A stretch of DNA of 64,000 nucleotides. Origin: Eudorina sp. 2006-703-Eu-15 (Eukaryota; Chlorophyta; Chlorophyceae; Chlamydomonadales; Volvocaceae). The notes beneath the pieces are model-generated. The model had not been told where the DNA came from, did not search any database, and saw nothing but the letters and a program-made list of their open reading frames with translations. Position numbers and translations under genes: made by a program. Positions 43,295 through 53,698 of this stretch are shown piece by piece (the stretch's first letter is position 1; every line of letters starts with the position of its first letter). Location: contig BDSI01000125.1 in assembly GCA_003117195.1 (NCBI GenBank), positions 1 to 64,000 on the forward strand, written 5' to 3'.

Positions 43295-46200
43295 TCACAA
43301 TCCCGGCGCCACCTGTACCCCCGGCGGCAGCCGCACCACCCTGCCCTGCAGCGCCACATACTGCACATCCACGTTGGGCCGCTCGTTGTCGTCCCACCCC
43401 ACCATGCCCATCAGGTTCTCCGGTCGTATGGCCTTGAAGACCACCGCATTAGCCGCCACCGGGAACAGCAGCTGCGCAGCCAGGTGCACCACCCGGTGCC
43501 CCTCCTCGTCCGCCTCGGGAAGAATCACCCGGCCCGAGTCCACATCGTGCTGCAACAGTGGGTCAAACAGCCGCTCTGCAGCCCAACCCGCCGGAGGAGG
43601 CGGCTCCAGCTGCGGCCCTGGCGGCGGCGGAGGCGCCGCCGCCGGGGCGGCGCTGCCGCTGCCGGCGGCGGCGGCGGCTGGCTCCACGACGTCGCCGGCA
43701 CCGGGGGGCAGCCCCGCCGCTGCCGCCGGCTGGGGTGGAAGCGGCGGCTGCGGTGGTGGTGGCGCCGAGAGGTTCGGCATCAGGGCCGCGGCGAGCGCGG
43801 CGCCAGGCGGCGGTGGCGGAGGGATGGGCAGGCGGCTCAGCAGCTCATCGTTCCTGCGCTCCACAACCTCCGGGGTGCCCGTCTGCTGCATGGCCGCAGC
43901 CGCAGCAGTGTGCTGCAGCTGCCGCAGCGCCGTCGCCAGCACCCGCCGCGCCACCCGCTGCCCCCGCAGCGCCTCCCCGTTCAGCGCCCGCCACAGCTGC
44001 TGCACCTCCCTCCTCATGGCCCTCTGCAGCCACTTGGCCGGCCTTGCCCGCCGGGCGCCAGCATCTTCAGCCGCCATCGCACTCTCCATCATCTCCCCCT
44101 CCTCCTCCTCCTCTTCCGTGGCCCCCAGATTTTCATCACGTAGATCGTCACCGGCCGCCGCTGGGCCGCCCGCTGGGGCCCTGCGCCGCGCGGCGGCGGC
44201 CGCACCCGTCCCCTCGTCGCGCATCGGCGCACGCGTCTGGGCCACCCTGCCCAGCTCCTCCAGGGAGGCCAGCTGCCTGGCCACGTAGCCCAGCACCGCC
44301 TTCATGCCGGTGGCCTGCTCCAGCAGCTCGTGCACGTGCGCCTCGGGCAGCGTGTAGGCGGCGCTCTCCAGCAGCTCGGGCGCCAGAACCGTGGCGGCGG
44401 TGCCCAGGGAGGTCAGGCGGTCCGCCAGTCGGATGGCGCGGTGGAGCGCCGAGGACAGCGAGTCAGGGCAGGGCACGTTGGACATGACCGGCACCTCCGA
44501 CCCCGACCCCGCCTCCGGCTGTGAGGAGCCGCCCCTGCCGGCGGCGGCAACGGCGGGCGCGGCCGCCGCCGCCATCGCCGCCGATGATAACGCCGACGCG
44601 GCGTCCTCCGTTGCCGCGGAGGAGGAGGAGGAGGAGGCGGCAGAGGCGTCCTGTCGCGCAGGGCGCGCGGCCGTCTCTGCGTCCCCCGCCCACGCTGTGA
44701 CCTCGACCGCAAGCGCGTCCAGACATTGGTCCGCTCCCTGCTCCAGCAGGTCGGCCGCATCGTCCAGCAGCTCCACCAGGTGGCGCAGGAGGGTGCGGCC
44801 GCGGCTGGACAGCCGGCGGCGACTGTACTCGGCGTGGTCGGTGAACCTGGGGGGCGGCCAGCAGCAGGAAGGGCTCATCGCACTCAGTGCGCGGAAGCGG
44901 GGGGGGGAGAAGATCCCCTACCAAGCACCATCCACAGCCACCTCCACCGGTTAGGTTGCTGTTGTGCGCGACAGAAGGAGAGCTGGCCAAGACCGCCCTT
45001 GGAGTCGTTCCTGCGCCCCCGGGCCCTCCTCGCTCAGGCAGCCCTCCTCGCTCAGGCAGCTGACAGGGGCGGGCAACGCTGGGGTCAGTTTGCCCCAACT
45101 GCTCATCTGCTTCCCAGGAAACAAACCCATTCAACAATGCCATCACCAAATGCCCGGTCATTGCACCCGCATTGCGTCGCCCAACCGCACACTAACCCCC
45201 TGTCATTTTCATTCACCCCTCCCGCTGCTGCCCGACTGCCTCCACCCACCTGAACCACAGCACCGGATGCAGCTGGGGGATACCCGCCAGGCTTGCGGAC
45301 TGCGAGGTAGGCCGAGCCGAGCCGCCGCTGCCGCCCCCCGCGCTGGGCCCCTCCGCGGCGCCGGGTCCGTCACCAGCCGGCTGCCCCGTCCGCCCGTCCG
45401 CCAGGTGCGGTGGCAGCAGCTCGATGTACTCGGCGTGCTCCATCACCACGTGCCGCACCCAGGGCGGCAGCTGCCCGCTGGCGCAACTCGCAAAGACGCT
45501 CTCTGCGTGGGGATCCGCCCGCGGGACATGAGGCTCCCTCTCAAGACTGATACGTCATCAAGACACACGCCGCACGAGTTTCTTGGCTGCACACGCGCGC
45601 ATCACCCTCTCCGGGCTCCGGGCGAAACCGCGCAATTCGGAGATGTAACTCCAGTCCAACACCCGAAGAAAGCGTGTGAGCCTGGTGGATGGGAGCTGCA
45701 ATACTAGCCGGAACGGGGTTTGGGGTTTGCAACCGATAGCAGGGAACGAAGCGGGTCAACCGCCAACAGCAATACCGCCAGATGTGAAGCTCAAGCCCAG
45801 CAGACGCATCCTCCGCTGAGAGCTGGCGCCTTGACGCATGGATCCCCCGTGCGCGTCACCCACCCCACCCCGCCCCATGCGCCGCTACATCCCCACGCTC
45901 CCGGGGCCAGCCCTCCTCCTCCTCCTCCTCTTGCTCCTGCGGCTGGCCCCCTCTCACCCGCGTCCTGCTTGTCGTTGAGCGCCTTCACGGCGGGCTGCTC
46001 CACCGCCGCCCGCATCACCGCCTCATATCCCAGAAGCGCACCCGTCCGATCTGCCGGCGGAGGCCCCGCCCCGGGTCCCGCCCCCGCCCCCGGGCCCGGC
46101 CATGGCCAGGTTCCCGGAGCTGCCTTGGCCTGGGCCTCAAGTTGGGGTGTTCCCGCCCGCAGGCCCGAGGTTGGCCAGTCGGGCGGCAGGAGGCCCGCGA

Positions 46201-48220
46201 ACAGCGCGCCGCTCTGTACCGGGCAGGACAGCCGGCCCTCCCTGGACACAGCCAGGCCGTGCAGGATGGCTGCGGTGGACGCGGCGGGTGCGGAGCGGGG
46301 GGTACGCATGTGACAGCGGGTCAACCAGGGAGCCATAAGTGCACAGTAGTACGTGGCAGGTGCGGCTGCTGGAAATGGGTTCCAGACCCGGAGACGCCGC
46401 CTGGCCCTCCAGTGCATCATGGGGAGTGCATCACGGTCGATGGCAAGAGGCCAACCGGCCACGCGGGTGCCGATGGCCCCGGCCGCCACGGCGTGCGTGC
46501 TCGCACGACTTCGTCGCCGGTGTTTCGTTACGAACTCCCGACCTTCCCTTCATTGCGCCCCAGCACATGTGGATGCACGGGGCGCGCATCCACGCGTGTC
46601 CCTGTTCTGCTCTGCTTGCGTCCCGCTTCCGACCGAGTGTCACTCCCAGCCACCCATGCAGACCCGCCCCACCACCCACCAACACACGAGGCGGCGGCCG
46701 GTGTCATGAGCTCCGACCGCATCGCCATCTCGTCCAGCACGTACGGACCGTCGGGCTTGCTGACCAGTTCCGCCGGGATGCTCGGCCCCTGCCCCGCCGT
46801 GGGCCCCCTCCCCGCCGCGGCCCCGCCAGGCGGGCTCTGCAGCAGCGGCTGCGGGCCCGTCCGCTGCGGCTGTGCGAACACCAGGTTGTACGCCCTGTTG
46901 TACCAGGACTTCATCATAATGCCCTGGCCCAGCACCCTGGCCGCCTCCCGCCGCTCCTCCTGCGCCCGGATGGGGCACACGGCTCGCCGTTCCGCCGCCG
47001 CGCGCCGCGTCTCCAGACCCGCAGGTAGGCCGCGCAGCATGGACAGCCCCAGCGGGTCCCGCCCAGCTGCGCGCATCGACATCTGGCAGAAGAAGCTCTC
47101 CAGGCCTGCGCGAGAACGAAAGGGCGGGCGGGCAGGTGGCCCGGCGGGAGGGCCAAGGAGGAGGAGGTGGTGGTGGTGACGGTGGTAGTCGGGTGGGGCC
47201 ACCACGGTCGTGATTGACCTACATGGGGAGGCCATCGAGGGCACACCGCACTGCTCGGTGCCCATGCCAACAAGCCTACAAAGCTTGCATGGCTTAGGCC
47301 TATGCGGACACCTTCGGTACCGCGACGCGGTGAGCAGCGGGGAGATTAAGCCACAACACACAGCGCAACACTTACGAAGCGCTGGGGATCCGACTCGGGT
47401 GGTCAGTCAATTTGTGAGCTGCACTCACGCTGCGTCTTCCAGGAGGAGAGCATCTCGGCCGCCTCCTCCAGCCGCTCGGGTTCCACAGGAGCGGTCTCGG
47501 GGTTACGAGGCATGGGGTTCTGCTGCAGCAGCGGCAGCACCCACTTGAGACACCCGATCATCATGCGCCGGTGGGTGAGCTCCCCGGTGGCTTCAGGGCC
47601 GGTCTGGCAGGGCGGGGAGGCGGGGTAAGGTAAGAGGAAGTCGTGTAATCTTCGGTGCATGGCGCAGCGGGTGAAGAGTTAACCCCGGAGGAGAGGAGGC
47701 GCGGTGGGTGCACTCGGCAAAACGTTATCCGAACGCTACGATGCCCTCAGCGAGCAGGCGGGTTGAAAGTTAGAGCGGCCCGCACCTTCAGGATGGCCAG
47801 CAGGTTGACATTCTCAGACAGTTTGGCGCAGAAGGGCGCCCATGAATTCGGGATGAAGGCGTGGTCTGCCCAGTAGTGCAACGTGCCCATGTCCACGCCG
47901 CCATCGGTGTAAACCGCAACAAACCGCACGGGATGGAGACTGGGTCGAGACTCGGCCAACAGACGACACAACGCCTTTGTTGGAATAATTGGCTCCGTAG
48001 CAGGTGAAACTGCTTGCGGTGGAGGCGTCAAACGCAGCTGGAGACCCCCAAAGTTAAGTTTCAACACTCTGGCCCACACGCCACTAGTCTGAAGGAGCGT
48101 GTACACGGGTTTGCACGTCAGCTGCAGCGAAGCGAGATCCCGGGGAGTGGTCAAGAATTGCGACACGTGCACTAAGCAGAAACTGTCTAGGTGCAGGAGA
48201 GACGGCAAGGGCCCGTCCAT
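43295..48220 (-). CDS. Large F-box protein (1,048 residues), novel architecture
   Basis: Six minus-strand exons (48220-47786, 47603-47429, 47105-46686, 46269-45958, 45502-45250, 44846-43295) join in perfect phase with no internal stop. The N terminus is an F-box (SLLHLDSFCLVHVSQFL, DLASLQLTCKPVYTLLQ, residues ~3-55), so a role as an SCF substrate receptor is likely. The rest matches nothing I recognise. It has an alpha/beta-looking stretch (VRFVAVYTDGGVDMGTL), a helical segment (RRMMIGCLKWVLPLLQQNP), a WYNRAYNLVFAQ helix, PWVRHVVMEHAEYIELLP, and a helical core (RTLLRHLVELLDDAADLLEQ). Ala-, Glu- and Pro-rich linkers follow, then a conserved-looking C-terminal block (DSGRVILPEADEEGHRVVHL, NVDVQYVALQGRVVRLPPG). 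The start ATG (48220) directly precedes the F-box. This intact model contrasts with the frame breaks in TPLATE. Confidence 0.75.
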
Positions 48221-48681
48221 TTCCAACGAAGGAGTCCTGGGCCTCTGCGATAGGGGGGTATGGTACGCAAACCCTATAGGAACAAACGAGCACTTGCGTG
48301 TGTATCCGAACTCATGAATGGGCGCTATGCAAACGTTATGCAGATGCAGAACCGATACAGTACAATTTGTACAAGGTGCAAATCTTGCTGCCAATACTGC
48401 AAAAACATTCCCAATTTATTATGATATTTGAGCATCCTTCATGCAGTTTTGTCGGGTTGGCTTTCGGTTGCCAGTTACAAATTCTTCCGAGGGCCTAATT
48501 AACGTGCACACGGGTACATGCAGCTCGTTTTGATTGCGCCATATTCGCTGCTTTCCATCGCTCTTTGCGCAGCAGCAGCCGACAAATGAGCCTGCACGGG
48601 GCCGTCATCACCTTACGCCAGTGATTCCTCGGTGGTTTGTTGCTGACAGCATAAGCGTAGATTGAGGCGCAAAAACACGCC
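48221..48681. promoter_or_regulatory. Divergent intergenic region, candidate bidirectional promoter
   Basis: 461 bases separate the start codons of the F-box gene (minus) and RPC4 (plus). The segment is more AT-rich than either gene, most clearly at 48355-48435. Both 5' UTRs and promoters must lie here. Confidence 0.5.
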
Positions 48682-51600
48682 ATGGCAGACAAGGATGCCG
48701 CCGCGCCTTCGGGTCGCGGCGGCGGGCGGGCAGGCGCACGCAAGGTACGGTCGCTCTGTACACTCAAACCAGCGCGCCTGAAGACCTCCGACATCCGTCT
48801 CGCAGCTCCCCCCAGTTCCCCATCATTACCAGCATTACATCTGCAGTCGATGCCACCTTTACCTTAACCTTTAGCATTTAGCAATCAAGTGGACTGCAGT
48901 GATTCCCGCGCTGTCCCCACGCCTTCGCACCCCTCCGCACGTCCCGCACCATCTCCAGCGGCCAGCCCCGGAACTGTGCGAGCCAGCCCGCTCATCTCCT
49001 GAATCTCTTTTCCATCACCACCACCGCCACCGATCCTGCTGCGCCCGCGGTCGCTCCCGATTGGGTCGATCTGTATCCAGTCCACTGTTGTCCCACGCAT
49101 TCCTCTCCGGACGCACTCCCGACCGGCCTGTTCCGCCGCGTACAACATCCTCCGCGTACCGCGTCTCCCACCCGCCCACCCGCCCACCCACCCACCCGCC
49201 CACTTACCCGTCCCATTTCCCCCCGGGCAGTTCGTGCCCAACATGCCCGGCCGGCGCAAAAAGGCGGAGGAGGGCGGCCCCACGGCCGCAGCCGACGCGG
49301 GTGTTTCGGATGAGACGTTCAAGGACCTGATCAAGCAGGCGCAGTCGGCGGCGGCCAGCTGGGGACGCGGCCGCGGGCGCGGCAGGAACTCGCAGCAGCG
49401 GTTCCAGGTCACGTTCGGCGTAGGCGGCGAGGAGCGTGAGTGAGGCGTCCGAGGGAGGGGGGGCGGCGGGTGCCACTCGAGGGAGGGGTGGGTGGGGTGA
49501 CTCAGGGTGCGGTGACGGGTGCGGTTGAAGGTGCTCGGGAGCCGCGACGCGGCTGTGTGGACCGCACCAGAGGGTACGGGCCGGGGTCTGACCCGTGGGT
49601 CGCGGAAGGGAAGGGAAGACGGCAGGGGCCAGAGGTGGCCCAGTTCGTAAGACAACGGCCTTGCGTCCACCATGCATGTTGGTTGGGACACGGAATGAAT
49701 CGTAGCGCGCCACCTTGGACACGCTCGTGCCGGGTTTGTTTGCCCTCACCCGCGCCCGCCCCCGCACCCGCCCCCGCTGTGTCGTCCGGACTCGCCGCGC
49801 TCCACCGTCCGCTGCAACCCCCTCGTATCGGTCTCCCCGCAGGGCCGGCGCTGGCGGCCGCGAAGCAGTACTCCCGCAGGTCAGCCGGGGGACTGGAGCC
49901 CCCCGGGAAAGGGGTGGAGGTGTGGTTGGGTGCAGGGCACGGCAGGGCAGGATGGCTGTCGCCGGCCCCTCCTGCCGGCGCTCGCGACTCCAGGTGTCTT
50001 TGCCCGGACATACAGCCACCGCAGTCTATGTAGCCAGTTCGCACGGTAGGGTTGTGTAACCTACCAACTCCAGGCCCAACACCGCCCTCGCGCCCCTCCC
50101 CACCACCACCTACCCACCCCGCACACACAAGTTCGTACACCCCCACCCAAACACGTTCGCCCCCTTGCTCTACGTCCCAACGCACGGCCGCACGCCCCGA
50201 CGCGCAGTGCCGGCGGTGGTGGCGGCAGCGGCGGCCGTGGCGGCCGTGGCGGCGCGGGCGCCGGCCGCGTCAAGTCCGAGGGCGCCGACGGTGCCGGCGG
50301 CGCCGACGACGAGGCCCTCCCCGACCTCCCCGACGCCAAGTTCCTGGACGACCGACCCATCAAGCCCCGTCCCCCCGTGCTGGACTACGAGCAGTACTAC
50401 CCCACCATGCTGCCGCTGCGGCTGCCCGGGGAGGAGATCTGGGAGGAGGCGGACGGCGGCCCCGGCTTCCTGCCCAGCGCCCTGGACCTGGCCACCATCC
50501 CCGATGTGCCGCAGCGCCCCGCGGAGGAGCTGGACCTGTGGGACCCGGAGATGGAGGACCAGATGTTTCTGATGCAGATGCCGTCGGTGCTGCCGCTGCA
50601 GCTGCCGGGGCGCGGCGCGGCGGCGGCAGGAGGGGCAGGCGGCGAGGGGGAAGGGGGAGGGGGAGGCGCGGCGGGGGCGGGCCCGGGGCCCAGCAGCGAG
50701 CGGCGACGGAAGGAGGCGGCAGCGGCGGCGGCGAGTAGGTGGCGGGATGGGGCGTGGGAGGGGGTGCGGGGGAGGGGTACGCGTGGGTCGGGGGGGGAGA
50801 GGGGTACCTGGGGGCGCCGGGCGGGGGATGCGGTGGGACGTCTGCGTGTAGGCGGCCGAGCGGGGTGCGGTCATTGCCAGGGTGTTGGGGGCAAGGTGGT
50901 CGGGTGGTATGGGGGTGGGATGGGTGCGCAATGGGGACTTGCCGCCGGGGGACGTTGCGCCTGCCCGCCCGTCGGCGTAGCTTCGGCAGTGGCCCCTCTC
51001 CGAGCACCCTTGGTTGCCCAAGGGCTGCGACCTCAGCTGACTCCACCCTCCCGGAGACGACGCTGGGTCCGGAATCTAATGGAATCCACTCAGAGCCGCC
51101 CGCGCCCTGAAGGCCCCACCGCCGCCTTCCTGCCCTCCCTGGACTGCTTCACCCTCAACCGCCGAACACAAGTACCTTGCCAAGAGATCCACGCTTTCTC
51201 CCTTTCCTCGCGTCCATGGCGCACTGGCGTACCACCCTCTCGCCGGCGCTCTCCTTGCTTCGCCCGCCCGACGCCCTCCCCAGCGCGGCTTCATTGTATG
51301 TACCCTAGTCCTACACCCCTTCCCCTAGCAACACAGTTTGAAAATGCCTACCAATTTCCTACACCCCCTCCCCGCCACCCGCCACCCGCCAGACCGGGCG
51401 CCCGGCTGCAACATCCGGGAGCTCCCCTCGGGCCGCATCGGCAAGCTGCTGGTGTTCCGGAGCGGCAAGGTCAAGATGCAGATCGGGGACGTGGTCATGG
51501 ACGTGAGCGTTGGGGTGCCCAACCAACACCGCCAGGACGTGAGTGGCGGCCGACCCTTGGAGGAGGGGGGAGGCGGGCGGGCGGGCGGGCGGGTGGGGAG

Positions 51601-52332
51601 GGGCGGGACGGGGGTCGGGCGACAGCGCATTGGCGGGCATAGCGGGAGATGGGGGCCATGGGCAGGTCTTCTTGTTACGGTTGCGGGGCAGCCCCGTCTG
51701 CGGCGGCGCCGCACCGCGGCGTTCATCTACCACCCACACACCACCAGAAAATCGCCGGGGCTTGTGCGGCGCAGTGGCCCTCTCGCCCAACGCCCTCCCT
51801 CCAACCCCGGGTCCACCGCCCCAGGCTCGCGCCCCCACCTTACCCCTTGCTGCGCACATCGCCCCGTCTCGACACGGTTGGCCGTCCCCCGCCACGCATG
51901 TCCCATCGCCTCTTTCCCACAGGGCACTGAACCCCCTCCCTTGCCCCCGCCCCGTCAAGTTTGAAATGTCTACCAATTTCCTATACCCATCCCTCTTCCT
52001 TTTTGCCCTTTTCCCCGACCCCTGCTGCCGCTTTCCCTGACCCGTGACCCCTGCTGCCGCGGTGCCCGCAGGTGGTGGCGGTCAACCCCAGCAGCAACGC
52101 CTGCGTGCTGCTGGGCGACGTGACCCAGCGGGTGCTCGTGTCCCCGGACGTGCTGCAGCTGCTGCAGGAGGAGCAGGCCCCGGAGTTCCGGAGGGCGCAC
52201 GAGGAGCTGCCGGAGATCACCCGGGCGCACCGGAAAGCCCGGGGGTACGACGACGCGGGGGCGGGGGCGGGCGACGCCGGCGGGGCGGCTGCCGGGGTTG
52301 GCGGGATCAAAATCAAGCCCGAGGCTGCCTAG
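48682..52332 (+). CDS. RPC4: DNA-directed RNA polymerase III subunit RPC4 (POLR3D/Rpc53 homologue)
   Basis: RPC4 pairs with RPC5 in a TFIIF-like subcomplex of nuclear RNA polymerase III that helps initiation and termination. Six exons join in phase (48682-48744, 49231-49435, 49843-49879, 50208-50734, 51393-51538, 52072-52332), 412 residues. The N terminus is basic and Gly/Arg-rich (KFVPNMPGRRKKAEEG; RGRGRGRNSQQ), as in the family. The conserved RPC4 signatures follow: YEQYYPTMLPLRLPGEE, DQMFLMQMPSVLPLQLPG, then after a Gly/Ala linker GRIGKLLVFRSGKVKMQIG and DVVMDVSVGV, and ACVLLGDVTQRVLVSPDV with an acidic/Gly tail ending IKIKPEAA. The ATG (MADKDAAAPSGR) sits in good context and starts a 21-codon exon. 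Introns 4 and 5 each carry a copy of the dispersed TGTCTACCAATTTCC element near the acceptor. Confidence 0.92.
51336..51365 (+). repeat. Dispersed intronic element copy, RPC4 intron 4
   Basis: GTTTGAAAATGCCTACCAAT followed by TTCCTACACC, ending about 27 bases before the exon 5 acceptor. Sense orientation to RPC4. Confidence 0.75.
51959..51990 (+). repeat. Dispersed intronic element copy, RPC4 intron 5
   Basis: GTTTGAAATGTCTACCAATT then TCCTATACCC, the cleanest copy and the basis for the consensus. It lies about 80 bases before the exon 6 acceptor. Confidence 0.8.
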
Positions 52333-53313
52333 GGGACTTGTTGCCTGGAGGGCTGGTTGCCGGGCGCTGTGGTACAATCTGCCCAGCGTCGCAGATTTTT
52401 TAGAAAGGGGGGAGGCCGGGGTATATGGGGTCCGAGGCTTACAGTCCCGCTAGTCCTCCTGCTGCTGCGTGGGGTTGTGTCTGTCAGTCGGAGAGGGAGT
52501 GTGCGAGGCGGCCTCCCTACGTGCCTGGCGGGTGGTGTGGGGATGTGGGGATGTGAGACTCGCAGAGCCTAGATCGGGTCTTGAGGACAGGACAGGAGGG
52601 TGCGATGTCGCTGTCATAATTGACGTCAGGGGGCGGTCAGGCAGAGCCCGGGAGGGGCGCTGAGCCGCGCGGGGCTGGCGGCGGGGGGTCTGTCTGAGCT
52701 CTGGGGTTGTCGACGCCCGCTTGGGCAGGGGCTGGGTTGCGTGCTGTGTGCTGATGCAATGGCAGGCTGCCGTTGCGCGCCATGTATCCTGTGTGCGATG
52801 TGCGATGAACCTGAACGGATGAGGTGGGTCAATGGCCCCGGAGGGCCCGGGAGGCAGAGGCGGGAGCGGCAAGCGTACGTGTGCGGATGCACTATCCTCC
52901 AGGGAGTGGGCAGGCCATCCGTTCCTGGAGGAATTCTAAGGCTGCGGCCGGAGGATTTGGTGTAGGGTTTCCTGCTAAATAGGTGGAACACGTCACGGCG
53001 TGTGGAGGCGTCTGGTGGTGGTGGGGGGGGGGGGCGGGAGGCCCGCTCCACGGAAGCGCGGGGGGCGGGGGGCGGAGGACGGGGCTCGGCTTGCTGTAGA
53101 CGGGCAAGGGCCGAGGGCTGCGATGCGCGCTTTGGCTGGAGCACTCACACGAGTGCTGCGGTGGCCCAGCGCTTAGTTCTTTTCGGGTCTTGGCTTGCAT
53201 ACTGCCATGTTTGGCACGGCCTGGCAAATGCCAGGCAACACGCCTTGTGTTTTGCGACCGCGTACTGAGGACCCTTGGGCACGATTTCGGATTGCGACAT
53301 GAGGCCCGAGGAC

Positions 53314-53338
53314 CCTGGAGCCTCCAGGAGGCTCCAGG
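53314..53338. repeat. 12-bp inverted repeat with one-base spacer
   Basis: Arms CCTGGAGCCTCC and GGAGGCTCCAGG flank a single A. It lies 58 bases before the TGTAA at 53396, in the presumed RPC4 3' UTR. Confidence 0.8.
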
Positions 53339-53395
53339 AAGCTCCGTTCGTACCCTTCCCCAAAGAACCGATGCAGGGAAAGGATGGGTTGAACG

Positions 53396-53400
53396 TGTAA
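53396..53400 (+). terminator. Possible TGTAA polyadenylation signal of RPC4
   Basis: The first TGTAA I found after the RPC4 stop at 52332. The distance is long but acceptable for these algae. Confidence 0.35.
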
Positions 53401-53698
53401 TGGAGTCATGCATATCGCGCAAAGGAGGCTATCAGCTGCGGGTTTCTTACTTTCTTTCAGGAGAGGTGTCAGCGACAACCGCTTCAGGTGGTTGCCGTAC
53501 CCCACGGTTGTTATGCGTTCTGCTTGCGGTTAAGCCCAGTCCGAAAGGCCCCAATTGGTCCGGTAGCGGCAGTCGTCTGCGCAGAATGTCGACTGCAAAC
53601 TAAATACGTTTCGAAGTACAGGCCGTTAGGGCCGTCTGCAATTGCTTGCCTTTGTTCTGCATCACGTATGAATTATAATTCCTAATTTTAAACGTATA

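Larger units (their letters stand above)
52333..53698. other. Intergenic: RPC4 3' UTR and PAP1 promoter
   Basis: About 1.37 kb, no supported gene; ORFs on both strands are short and lack splice structure. TGTAA at 53396-53400 is a polyadenylation candidate for RPC4 (3' UTR about 1.07 kb). A near-perfect hairpin lies at 53314-53338. The last ~60 bases (53640-53698) are strikingly AT-rich, with TATAAT-like sequence immediately before the PAP1 ATG, suggesting core promoter or 5' UTR. Confidence 0.6.

Noticed and set aside
43263..44288. Plus-strand ORF of 341 codons opposite the large F-box gene
   Set aside because: Antisense shadow of the 1.55-kb last exon, whose minus-strand frame is supported by phase-consistent splicing.
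52450..53466. Minus-strand ORFs between RPC4 and PAP1
   Set aside because: Short, mutually overlapping frames with no splice structure or recognisable product; the interval fits a 3' UTR and promoter.
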